A stretch of DNA of 10,361 bases, from positions 1-10,361 of the forward strand of contig CAADUV010000126.1 of NCBI GenBank assembly GCA_900752305.1, written 5' to 3'. Shown here piece after piece: positions 1 to 5,992 of the stretch (the stretch's first letter is position 1; the number at the start of each line of letters is the position of its first letter). A program made the position numbers and the translations under genes. The stretch comes from an uncultured Oscillospiraceae bacterium. GTDB lineage: Bacteria > Bacillota > Clostridia > Oscillospirales > Oscillospiraceae. A model generated the notes under the pieces. It was not told the origin of the DNA and searched no databases. It saw nothing but the letters and a program-made list of their open reading frames with translations.

Positions 1-852
1 GCCCCCCCCGGGCGGGCCAGGGCCCGCAGCGGCTACAGCCTGCCACATCAGCTGGGCGGCACCCCCGAGGCTACCGTCCTGGGCACCGGTTTTGACACCT
101 TCGGTGTCGCCGTCGCAGTGGGCAAGCTGCTGGGTCTGGCTGGCTACTTCGCTCCCGTCTCCTGCCACACCAAGTACATGAACACCCCTAACAACGGCGC
201 CATGAAGTTCGGCGCTGGTAGCTGGAACGCACAGGCTGGCGTCACCGAGCTAGGGGAAGCAGGCGACCGCTCCGTCCTGGACGGCGAATACGGCTTCTGG
301 GCCATGAACGGCTCCCGGTTCTGCGACTACAAAGGCATGGTGGCAAACCTAGTCAAGGATTGGAAGATCCTGCTGCCCGTGCTGGAAGAGTCAGGCATCA
401 ACGCTGTCAACGTCTCCGGAGGCCTGGCTGAGACCACCCATTACATGACCGCTCCTATACGCATCGACCGCGCCTTCAACGTGGAACGGGCCAAGCAGAT
501 CAAGTCCTATGCCAACATCATGTGCAAGCAGCACTTCGGCCGCATTGTCGCAACCTTCGCCCCCATCGTGGACAGCATCGCCATGAAGTCCAACGGACGC
601 ATCCGGAGAAAGATGGTCTACCTTCCCTTGGGGATCGGCGCGAACCTCTCCGTCGCCACCTCCATCGCCACATCGACCATCACCATGACCCTGGTGGCGG
701 GCTACCGGTTCAAAGATCACCTCAAGATCGGCGGCGTCTACAATCTCCTCTGTACCGTCGTCACCATGCTCAGCCTCCGCGTCCTCTACTTCCGATGGTG
801 CGCCAGGCGGAGACAACACAAACAAATGCTCTCAAAACATAACTTCGAGTAG
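1..852 (+). pseudogene. Composite pseudogene: MmgE/PrpD, Old-Yellow-Enzyme and DASS transporter fragments in one frame
   Basis: The frame is open from the window's left edge to a TAA ending at 852; the first internal GTG is at 118, so it may be called as a 244-residue protein. It is not one protein. Up to about 369 it reads as MmgE/PrpD (2-methylcitrate dehydratase-like): GGTPEATVLGTG, then VAVGKLLGL, then AGYFAPVSCH and LDGEYGFW. These blocks are normally much farther apart, so internal pieces are already missing. About 370-522 reads as the TIM-barrel part of an Old Yellow Enzyme/2,4-dienoyl-CoA reductase (LEESGINAVNVSGG). About 540-810 reads as the C-terminal part of a DASS/SLC13 anion transporter (APIVDSIAMK, LPLGIGANL, VAGYRFKDHLKIGG). 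The last residues are basic and match nothing I recognise. Family calls rest on motif memory; the composite nature is fairly secure. Confidence 0.7.
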
Positions 853-963
853 AATCTACGCATCATCATAAATATCTTGAAATCCTATTAAAAATACCCC
901 TACGTGGAAATATAAGGCGAAGGCTCCTGTGGAGTCGTTCGACCTTGTATTTTTGCATTTGGA

Positions 964-1001
964 CGAAAAAAACGGACGTGTCCCGGTGGAAACACATCCG
1001 T
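964..1001 (-). terminator. Rho-independent terminator of the lysR-type pseudogene
   Basis: On the minus strand ACGGATGTGT and ACACGTCCGT form a 10-bp stem with one G-U pair and a 10-nt loop, followed directly by a run of T (965-971 read in reverse). It lies about 23 bp past the LysR stop codon, so it is the natural end of that transcript. It remains intact although the gene is broken. Confidence 0.75.
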
Positions 1002-1023
1002 GATCGGTGTGGTATAGAAACCC

Positions 1024-1651
1024 TCAGAACATCCGGGTGATCCCGGAGATATTGCGCAGCTCACCGCGCACACAGTCTAAAAACGGTTCGATGGCCTCCG
1101 TCCGGTGATTCTGCCGCAGCGCCAGATAGATCATCCGGTGAGGGGGTGGGCCGGTCAGGTAGTGCAGCTCCACGTCGAAGCTGCGTTCCAGATGCCGGGC
1201 GTGGGGAGGAAATCCCGGATGATGGCGAGTTCAATGGTGCCGTTGATGAGATGGGACAGGGCGTCCTTGGAGTAGTAGTTGCAGATCTGCAGCTGCACGT
1301 CCGAGTGCTGCTCGATGAACCGCTGCATCGGATGGGGGATGGTGTAGGACATGACGGTTTTCATCACCGACACGGTGAGCTTGTCCGCCTCCGTCCAGTG
1401 CCGATCTCCAGCGCCTCCTGCCACAGGCCGTGGATCTTGGTGGTCAGGGTCAGAAACTCCTTGCCCTGAGGGGTCAGCTCAATGGTGCGCGGACCTTTTT
1501 TGCGGAGGAAGAGGGGGTAGCTCAGCTCTGTCTCCAACAGCCGGATCTGCCGGCTGAGGGTGGACTGGGTGACGGACATGGCCTTGGCCGACTTGGAAAA
1601 GTTGGGCTTGGAAGCGGTGATGACGAACACATCCAGCGCATATAGATCCAT
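1024..1651 (-). pseudogene. LysR-family transcriptional regulator, frameshifted and internally deleted
   Basis: The ATG at 1651 has a good ribosome site (AAAGGGG, about 9 bp upstream on the minus strand). The first ~85 residues are a typical LysR winged HTH (SKSAKAMSVTQSTLSRQIR, then LTPQGKEFL). Near 1395-1400 the frame shifts, and the effector-domain start continues in another frame (KLTVSVMKTVMSYTIPHP, then LINGTIELAIIRDFLP). Near 1190-1200 a second shift leads to ERSFDVELHYLTGPPPHRMIYLALRQ and the C-terminus ending at TCA 1024-1026. The total coding length is about 208 codons against roughly 290-300 for the family, so about 90 codons of the effector domain are also missing. It is divergent from the MATE gene, the usual arrangement for a LysR regulator and its target. 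Confidence 0.85.
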
Positions 1652-1680
1652 AAAAAACGCCCCTTTCTACACGCTTATTT

Positions 1681-1703
1681 CATTCTTTTCATAGCATAGA
1701 ATG
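1681..1703. promoter_or_regulatory. LysR box (T-N11-A dyad) between the lysR and MATE pseudogenes
   Basis: CATTCT (1681-1686) and AGAATG (1698-1703) are perfect inverted repeats separated by exactly 11 bp, the T-N11-A architecture known for LysR-family operators. It sits in the divergent intergenic region and covers the -10 element of the predicted lysR promoter, which would suit autorepression. Confidence 0.65.
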
Positions 1704-1716
1704 GGATGATTGACAA
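1688..1716 (-). promoter_or_regulatory. Predicted promoter of the lysR-type gene
   Basis: On the minus strand TTGTCA (1716-1711), a 17-bp spacer and TATGAA (1693-1688) form a plausible sigma-A promoter. Transcription would start near 1680, about 30 bp before the LysR ATG. The -10 and most of the spacer lie inside the LysR dyad. Confidence 0.5.
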
Positions 1717-1799
1717 TGAAAAGACTGTAAATCCACATAAAAACTGGAATAATCCGCACAACGAGAAAGAGAAAGGTGGAATCAACGCTGAAGGAACGG

Positions 1800-3056
1800 A
1801 TGGACCCATGCGCCGGAGAAGAGCGCATCTTTGCCGCCTACCCCGTTCCAAAAGTCCTCTTGACCATGACCCTGCCCACGGTCATCAGCCAGATCATCTA
1901 CGTCATCTACAACATGGCGGACACCTGGTTTGCCGGCCTGACCGGTGACGCCAACACCGTCGCCGCAGTCTCCCTCTGCCTGCCGGTGTACAACCTGATG
2001 ACCGGCCTGAGCAACCTCTTTGGCATCAGCGGTGCCAGTGCCATGGCCCGGGCGCTGGGGGAGCATGACCGGGACAAGACCCGCCACTGCTGTGCCGTGG
2101 CCATCTGGAGCGCCCTGGGTGGCGCAGTGGTCTACGCCGTCCTGCTGGCTCTCTTCCAGCGTCCCCTGCTGGCCGTCATCGGCGGTGCCCCCAGCAACCT
2201 GGACTACGCCGTCTCCTACACCACCATCACCATGATCGTCGGTGCCATCCCCACCATCCTCCCCTCCGCCCTGGCGCACCTCATCCGTGCCGCCGGGACA
2301 GGAGCTGGTGGGTGCCGCCGTAGCCACCGCCATCGCCAACACCATCTCCCTGGTCTACTTCATCCTCTGCCTCCGCCACGGCTGGCACCCGGGGGTGTAC
2401 GCCGTCCATCCCAGGTGGCTGAAGGGGCAGGGGAGCACCATGGGCGAGGTGTTCCGCTCCGGCCTGTCCAGCTTCCTGATGGTGGCGCTGAACTCGGTCT
2501 CCAACAGCTTCCTCAACGCCTCCGTCGGCGCTTATGGCAGCTCCACCGCCCTGAGCGGTCTAGGAAGCGTACGGAAGATTGATGGACTTGCCTACTCGGT
2601 GAACCAGGGCATCACCCAGGGCATCATGCTGCCCATCGTGGCTACTGCTATACGGACGGGAAATGGTGTCGCATGAAGTCGGTCATCAACCTGGCTGCCG
2701 CCAGCACCATCCTGTTTTCGTTGACCTGTACCCTTGTCTCCTGGCTGTGGGCAACCTCAACGAGCTCAATACCGTCGCCTACGCGCCGCCATCCTGCGCG
2801 TCCTCTCCCTGGCCCTGCCAATCTACTCTGGCACCTTCGTCATCATCGCCGCCTTCCAAGCGGTGGGACGCACCCGGAAACCTTCAGCCTCTGCGTCCTC
2901 CGACGTGGGTCGGTGGACGCGCTCCTACAGTTCGTCATCCGCGCCCTGGGTGGCGGCATCGAAGTGGTCTGGGCGACCCCTATCATGGAGAGCTTCGGTC
3001 TGGTGCTGGGGCTGGTGCTGCTGCGCCGGTTCTGGGGGACGTGGATTGATGCTTGA
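1800..3056 (+). pseudogene. MATE-family multidrug/Na+ efflux transporter, multiply frameshifted
   Basis: The likely original start is the ATG at 1800, behind GAAGGA. MATE membrane segments are readable in order: LPTVISQIIYVIYNMADTWF, GLSNLFGISGASAMARALG, VGAIPTILPSALAHLIRA, ATAIANTISLVYFILCL, YSVNQGITQG, TILFSLTCTLVSWLW, LRVLSLALPIYSGTFVIIAA, VLRRGSVDALLQFVIRALGG and LVLGLVLLRRFW. They lie in at least four successive frame changes: near 2285-2300, where roughly 30 codons are also missing; near 2645, where one base appears lost in a Val-Ala-Tyr stretch; near 2755-2790; and near 2885. A working family member has about 450 residues and about 12 helices. Residual protein similarity in every piece suggests fairly recent loss. 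Its LysR partner is also broken. Confidence 0.85.
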
Positions 3057-3081
3057 CGCATGGGGCTAGGACACATAGAAT
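3053..3081 (+). promoter_or_regulatory. Predicted promoter of the small gene at 3118
   Basis: TTGACG (3053-3058), a 17-bp spacer and TAGAAT (3076-3081) match a sigma-A promoter. The -35 overlaps the MATE pseudogene stop codon. The 12-bp string CATAGAATGGGA around its -10 also occurs at 1695-1706. Confidence 0.55.
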
Positions 3082-3117
3082 GGGAAAATATTCCGTTGAA
3101 AGGGAAAAGAACGGATC

Positions 3118-3342
3118 ATGGTGATTTTGAAGAAGATACAAAAAACAGGAAATAGTATCTCTGCGGACTATTATCCGGATGGAGAGGACGTAAAGGGGTT
3201 CATGAAGATCAGCATAGAAGATGGAACGATCCTAGAACACCATAATGCCTCTCCGTTCTCTGCGCCACACGTTCTGCGCGAGCTAAAGCGTCTGGCTAGA
3301 TCGGAGCATCCGCCGAAGGAGAGAAGGGTACTGTGGTATTGA
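3118..3342 (+). CDS. Small conserved hypothetical protein (74 aa)
   Basis: An intact 74-residue gene with an ATG at 3118 and a purine-rich AAAGGGA about 12 bp upstream, a slightly long spacing. The protein is charged and soluble, with no signal peptide or membrane segment. It reads like two short strand-rich halves (residues about 1-40, with DGTILEHHNASPF) followed by a basic helix (HVLRELKRLAR) and a C-terminal VLWY. I have an impression of similar short proteins in gut Clostridia but know of no function. It has its own promoter and ends just before a strong terminator, so it is a single-gene transcript. It is the only intact chromosomal gene left of the attachment site. Confidence 0.65.
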   Translation: MVILKKIQKTGNSISADYYPDGEDVKGFMKISIEDGTILEHHNASPFSAPHVLRELKRLARSEHPPKERRVLWY

Positions 3343-3366
3343 GAGCGCGCAAGGGAGAGAGAATAG

Positions 3367-3401
3367 AAAAACACCACGACGTTCGTCGTGGTGTTTCTTT
3401 T
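3367..3401. terminator. Bidirectional terminator between the small gene and the tRNA-Lys fragment
   Basis: ACACCACGAC (3371-3380) and GTCGTGGTGT (3385-3394) form a perfect 10-bp stem with a GTTC loop. AAAA lies on the left and TTTCTTTT on the right, so it can work on both strands. On plus it ends the gene at 3118-3342; on minus it would end the host tRNA-Lys transcript. Confidence 0.8.
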
Positions 3402-3448
3402 GGTGACCCAGCGGAGATTCGAACTCCGGACACCCTGCTTAAAAGGCA
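3401..3448 (-). other. Attachment-site half: 3' fragment of tRNA-Lys(UUU)
   Basis: Read on the minus strand this is the 3' part of a tRNA: anticodon loop CTTTTAA (anticodon TTT), stem GCAGG, variable loop, T-arm CGGAG-TTCGAAT-CTCCG, acceptor strand CTGGGTC, discriminator A and encoded CCA. The 5' half is absent. The match ends at about 3448, where the anticodon stem should read CCTGC but does not. An integrase starts 63 bp away, so this is the classic signature of integration into the 3' end of a tRNA gene. The element carries its own copy of the 3' end, so an intact tRNA-Lys is expected at its far end, to the right of this window. Confidence 0.85.
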
Positions 3449-3457
3449 AATGTGGGT

Positions 3458-3471
3458 GTTGATATATCAAC
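3458..3471. repeat. Perfect 14-bp palindrome next to the attachment core
   Basis: GTTGATATATCAAC is fully self-complementary. It lies between the tRNA fragment and the integrase stop codon, 10 bp inside the element. It may be a binding site for integrase or an accessory protein, but that is inference from position alone. Confidence 0.55.
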
Positions 3472-3510
3472 GAAAAAGTGCTGTTTTGACTGACCTCTGA
3501 CTTGTCCACA

Positions 3511-4668
3511 TCATCCGTTTGCTTCCAGATATGCGTCTAGCTTGCTGACGGACTTCCGCTTGTGAATACTGTCCAGGTGGGTGTAAATCCGGAGCGTGGT
3601 AGAAACATCGGCGTGCCCCATCTGGGCGCAAGCCTGTACCACATCCACGCCGGACAGGTAGAGCAACGTGCAAAACGTGTGACGCAGCCAGTGCAGCGTG
3701 ATGGGCGGGATGGTCATGTCCAGCGTCTTCGGGCCCGGCTTGCCTGATTGCAACCGTTCCTGATCGGCCAGGGTGCGGGTGCCATACTTCCGGTTCAGCT
3801 CCCGCATATAGGACTTCCAGAGCTTCGTCCAGGCCGAAGGCGTCATGACCTTCCCGGCTATCGTGTGGATGACCAGGGCATTGTCATGGGGCATAGCAGC
3901 CATGTAGTCCGCCAGCTTCTGGGGGATGTCCACCACCCGCATACCGGCGGCGCTCTTGGTCACATGGCGCAGGGTGGGCACGCCGTTGGAGCTGTATTCG
4001 ATGACCTTGTTCACGGAGATCGTCCGGGCGGTCAGGTCAACGTCATTCCAGGTCAGAGCGGCCAGCTCCCCACGGCGCAGGCCGGAGAGCATCATAATGA
4101 CCGCCACAGGCTGGGCACGGTGGGGAGTGTCCCATATCCACCGCTGTTCTTCCGCGGTCAGGGCGCGGCGTTTTTCTTCCTGACGGCCAGCAAAGGCAAG
4201 GTGTACCTGGGCTTCCGGGTTGGTGGGGATGACCCGGCCAACAGCACGGCGCATGATCTGCCGGATGGTGGAGCGGTAGAGGTTCACAGTCCGTTGTGAA
4301 TAACCGTTGTCCACAAGGTCTACCAGCACCCGTTCAATATCATCCGCCCGCACCTGGCCGACTTCGTAGCCGTATAGCTCCTCTTTCCAGACCTGGACGG
4401 CGTGGCGGTAGTTGTCCATCTGGCGGGAGGTGATGCCTTCGGTCTCCTTCAGGCGGAGCCAGTCATCTGCCCAGGTGGCGAAGCTGTCCCGCTGGGAGAG
4501 GACGTCCAGGCCGCGCCCAAATTGCAGCCGAACCGCCGCTTCCTTGTCCTTCAGCTCGGCGGGGGATTTGGCGTAGACGCTCTTGTAACGCTTCTTCCCG
4601 GCCTCATCCCGGCCAAGGTATATCTGCGTGCAATAGCGGCCGTCTGCCCGCTTTTTCGCTTTTGCCAT
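3511..4668 (-). CDS. int: Phage tyrosine site-specific integrase (385 aa)
   Basis: This recombinase catalyses strand exchange between the phage and chromosomal attachment sites. The ATG at 4668 is chosen because AGGGGGAA lies 6 bp upstream; a longer frame from 4737 has no such site. Residues about 4-45 resemble an AP2-like arm-binding domain (DGRYCTQIYLGRDEAGKKRY), about 62-150 a SAM-like core-binding domain, and 165-375 the catalytic domain. Catalytic residues are visible: R198 in SGLRRGEL, K238 in HVTKSAAG, H326 and R329 in HWLRH, H352 in GHADVSTT and the nucleophile Y362 in RIYTHLD. Length and layout match phage and Tn916-type integrases. It reads toward the attachment site, with its stop about 60 bp from the tRNA fragment. 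Nothing suggests it is broken. Confidence 0.95.
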   Translation of the reverse strand: MAKAKKRADGRYCTQIYLGRDEAGKKRYKSVYAKSPAELKDKEAAVRLQFGRGLDVLSQRDSFATWADDWLRLKETEGITSRQMDNYRHAVQVWKEELYGYEVGQVRADDIERVLVDLVDNGYSQRTVNLYRSTIRQIMRRAVGRVIPTNPEAQVHLAFAGRQEEKRRALTAEEQRWIWDTPHRAQPVAVIMMLSGLRRGELAALTWNDVDLTARTISVNKVIEYSSNGVPTLRHVTKSAAGMRVVDIPQKLADYMAAMPHDNALVIHTIAGKVMTPSAWTKLWKSYMRELNRKYGTRTLADQERLQSGKPGPKTLDMTIPPITLHWLRHTFCTLLYLSGVDVVQACAQMGHADVSTTLRIYTHLDSIHKRKSVSKLDAYLEANG

Positions 4669-4686
4669 ATCTGTTCCCCCTCTCTT

Positions 4687-4714
4687 GCCCTGGGCTTGTG
4701 CCTGGGGCTTTTTT
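4687..4714 (+). terminator. Plus-strand terminator in the integrase leader
   Basis: GCCCTGGGC (4687-4695) and GCCTGGGGC (4700-4708) pair over 9 bp, two of them G-U, around a TTGT loop, followed by TTTTTT. In this orientation it would stop transcription running away from the integrase toward the repressor, for example antisense or read-through RNA. On the minus strand the same hairpin lies in the int 5' leader. Confidence 0.55.
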
Positions 4715-4727
4715 GCGTCCTGGTGGT

Positions 4728-4920
4728 ACGTTAGCATTTGTTAGCATCCGACCTGTAGTTTTCTGTAGTGGCCGGGCTGAACCTTAACATTTCTTAACAT
4801 CTGTCGCAAATGTCTACAAATGTCTACATTGCGGCTTTGTTCGTTCTGTGTTCAACCTGAGCATTTCTAAGCATTCAGCACCTGCTTTTACCTGCTTCCA
4901 CCTACCCAAAACCTTACCTG
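4728..4920. repeat. Array of tandem 10-bp-period repeat pairs upstream of the integrase
   Basis: Six different motifs each occur twice at exactly 10-bp spacing: GTTAGCAT at 4730/4740, CTGTAG at 4753/4763, CTTAACAT at 4783/4793, AAATGTCTAC at 4808/4818, AGCATT at 4860/4870 and ACCTGCTT at 4880/4890 (a third ACCT follows at 4900). Most fit one loose 20-bp pattern, roughly ACCTnAnCATTTCTnAnCAT, so they look like diverged copies of a double site with one-helical-turn spacing. They fill the space between integrase and repressor. Candidates are integrase arm-type or excisionase sites, operators for int, or replication iterons. Confidence 0.7.
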
Positions 4921-4923
4921 TAG

Positions 4924-4939
4924 CCCCGGGATTTCGGGG
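4924..4939 (-). terminator. Weak hairpin just after the repressor stop codon
   Basis: CCCCG and CGGGG form a 5-bp GC stem directly after the repressor TAA. The following minus-strand sequence has only a short TTTT, so termination would be inefficient and some transcripts could run on into int. Confidence 0.35.
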
Positions 4940-5428
4940 TTAGTCATCGTGATGGGAGCCAGCCGCTTGCATCTGCTCTTCCTGGGCATTTTTAGCGTTC
5001 TGGTATTCCTCCATGTCGTTTTCCACCGACCAATATAGGCGTTCTTCCACTTCGTCTTCTAATGTCCGATCATTCTCATCTGCGAGGGTGGCCAATGTGT
5101 CATATAGGCCGGAATCAATCTTGCAGGAAAGACGGGTTTTTTTATCGGAAACGAACCTTGTTATCTTGCTTGCTATCTTACCAGCGTAATATCTAGGAGA
5201 TAGCAATACATCAACATCACACTTCAATGCGTCCGCTATAGCGTTTATTGTTGCTTCGTCTGGCTGTCTTTCTCCGCTCTCGTAGCGTCGTATACTTGAC
5301 AAAGCGATGCCAACCATCTGAGCTAATTGTTCCTGAGATAAACCTTTCAATTTGCGGCGGCGCTTGATTTCACCGCCTATTGCGTCCCACTCTATATCGG
5401 GAACTTTGTCCCAATCAATGTCGCGCAT
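4940..5428 (-). CDS. Phage repressor: XRE helix-turn-helix joined to a ribbon-helix-helix-like domain (162 aa)
   Basis: This is the presumed lysogeny repressor, divergent from a Cro-like gene. The ATG at 5428 follows GGAGGTGATTAT, an excellent ribosome site; a start farther upstream is not supported. Residues about 18-75 are a classic XRE/HTH_3 domain (IKRRRKLKGLSQEQLAQMVG, then SSIRRYESGERQPD). Residues about 97-138 (TRLSCKIDSGLYDTLATLAD, then TLEDEVEERL) have the strand-helix-helix pattern of Arc/CopG ribbon-helix-helix proteins. That domain may mediate dimerisation or a second DNA contact in place of the usual oligomerisation or self-cleavage domain. No LexA-type Ser-Lys peptidase is visible, so induction would need another route, such as the ImmA-like peptidase downstream. 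The tail (140-162) is rich in E and Q. The XRE call is firm; the second domain is inferred from pattern. Confidence 0.85.
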   Translation of the reverse strand: MRDIDWDKVPDIEWDAIGGEIKRRRKLKGLSQEQLAQMVGIALSSIRRYESGERQPDEATINAIADALKCDVDVLLSPRYYAGKIASKITRFVSDKKTRLSCKIDSGLYDTLATLADENDRTLEDEVEERLYWSVENDMEEYQNAKNAQEEQMQAAGSHHDD

Positions 5429-5446
5429 ATAATCACCTCCATGGTT

Positions 5447-5475
5447 ACTATACCACAAACGGGATGAAATCGGAA
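5447..5475 (-). promoter_or_regulatory. Predicted repressor promoter
   Basis: On the minus strand TTCCGA (5475-5470), a 17-bp spacer and TATAGT (5452-5447) lie just upstream of the repressor ribosome site. The -35 overlaps the CGGAAC element at 5471-5476, so the repressor or the Cro-like protein could control it. Confidence 0.5.
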
Positions 5476-5549
5476 CACTTTTTCAAAAATCATATTGACA
5501 CGGAACGATATTGGAGTTATTATAAACGGAGCCGGAACTATTTCGGAAC
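5471..5549. promoter_or_regulatory. CGGAAC operator set of the lysogeny switch
   Basis: CGGAAC occurs at 5471-5476, 5501-5506, 5533-5538 and 5544-5549, all in the same orientation. The last two are part of an 11-bp tandem repeat, CGGAACTATTT. They flank and overlap both divergent promoters, as expected of operators for the XRE repressor and the Cro-like protein. Confidence 0.6.
5495..5523 (+). promoter_or_regulatory. Predicted early (right) promoter
   Basis: TTGACA (5495-5500), a 17-bp spacer and TATTAT (5518-5523) form a near-consensus sigma-A promoter for the early operon. CGGAAC begins one base after the -35, and two more copies lie just past the -10. Confidence 0.7.
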
Positions 5550-5567
5550 TATTTTGGAGGTGATATT

Positions 5568-5771
5568 TTGAAAGCAAACCAAGACAAGCTCGAACTTGCA
5601 ATGGCGAGAGCCTGCATGACCCGCAAAGAGCTTGCGGCAGCAGCAGGCTTGCCCATGCCGAGCCTTGCCCACGTAATCAGAGGGGACGGCGTGAGACCGG
5701 CCACACTGGGCAAGGTCGCCCGCGCTCTGGGCGTGGACGTAGAAGAACTTATGGAGGTGGTAAAGGAATGA
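5568..5771 (+). CDS. Cro-like XRE-family regulator (67 aa), TTG start
   Basis: A 67-residue protein that is almost entirely one helix-turn-helix domain: MTRKELAAAAGLPMPSLAHV, then a downstream helix TLGKVARALGVDVEELMEVV. The start is a TTG at 5568, chosen for the GGAGGTGAT located 6 bp upstream; no ATG in this frame is as well placed. It is the first gene of the early operon, divergent from the repressor, the usual place for a Cro-type protein that shuts off repressor synthesis. The TTG start may keep its level low. Its ribosome site GGAGGTGAT resembles the one before the repressor gene. An activator role is also possible. Confidence 0.8.
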   Translation: MKANQDKLELAMARACMTRKELAAAAGLPMPSLAHVIRGDGVRPATLGKVARALGVDVEELMEVVKE

Positions 5772-5992
5772 AAAAGCTGACGCCCATGCGGGCAATCCGC
5801 GGGAAATGCCTTGACTGCTGCTGTGGATCACAAGCAGAGGTGCGGATGTGTCCCGCTGAAAACTGCCCGCTACACCCGTACAGATTCGGGAAACGTCCTG
5901 GGGTAGGGGATTACACCCCCAGTGACGCAACCGCCGAGAAAAGCCCAGCTAGCCCCGTAGCTGACGGCGCAGAAGGGAGGGAAAGCGAATGA
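5768..5992 (+). CDS. Cysteine-rich phage early protein (74 aa), possible zinc binder
   Basis: The ATG overlaps the previous stop (ATGA), with GGAGGT about 9 bp upstream, so the two genes are probably translationally coupled. The first 42 residues hold six cysteines (C14, C17, C18, C19, C28, C33) in the pattern CLDCCC, then CPAENCPLHPYRFG, which suggests a small zinc-binding fold. The remainder (about 45-74) is low complexity and acidic, probably disordered. Short proteins with this N-terminus are, to my knowledge, common in early regions of Clostridial phages but have no assigned function. Position suggests early regulation or host takeover, which is inference. Confidence 0.75.
   Translation: MKKLTPMRAIRGKCLDCCCGSQAEVRMCPAENCPLHPYRFGKRPGVGDYTPSDATAEKSPASPVADGAEGRESE

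Noticed and set aside
391..825. Long minus-strand frame opposite the composite pseudogene
   Set aside because: Its composition (Gly, Asp and His repeats) is that of an antisense shadow of GC-rich coding sequence; there is no ribosome site or recognisable motif.
1710..1738. TTGACA at 1710-1715 as -35 of a plus-strand MATE promoter
   Set aside because: No acceptable -10 lies 16-18 bp downstream; the same bases fit better as part of the minus-strand lysR promoter.
1782..2345. Minus-strand 187-codon frame opposite the MATE gene
   Set aside because: It is a low-complexity Gly, Asp and Val shadow, while the plus strand carries clear MATE membrane segments.
3748..4299. Plus-strand 183-codon frame inside the integrase
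   Set aside because: It is antisense to the catalytic domain of a complete integrase with all catalytic residues, so it is a shadow.
4669..4737. Extended integrase N-terminus starting at 4737
   Set aside because: The start at 4668 has an excellent ribosome site, and the upstream codons overlap a terminator hairpin and the first repeat pair.
4728..4920. The 10-bp repeat pairs as a CRISPR array
   Set aside because: The words are short, differ from pair to pair and have no regular spacers of 30 bp or so.
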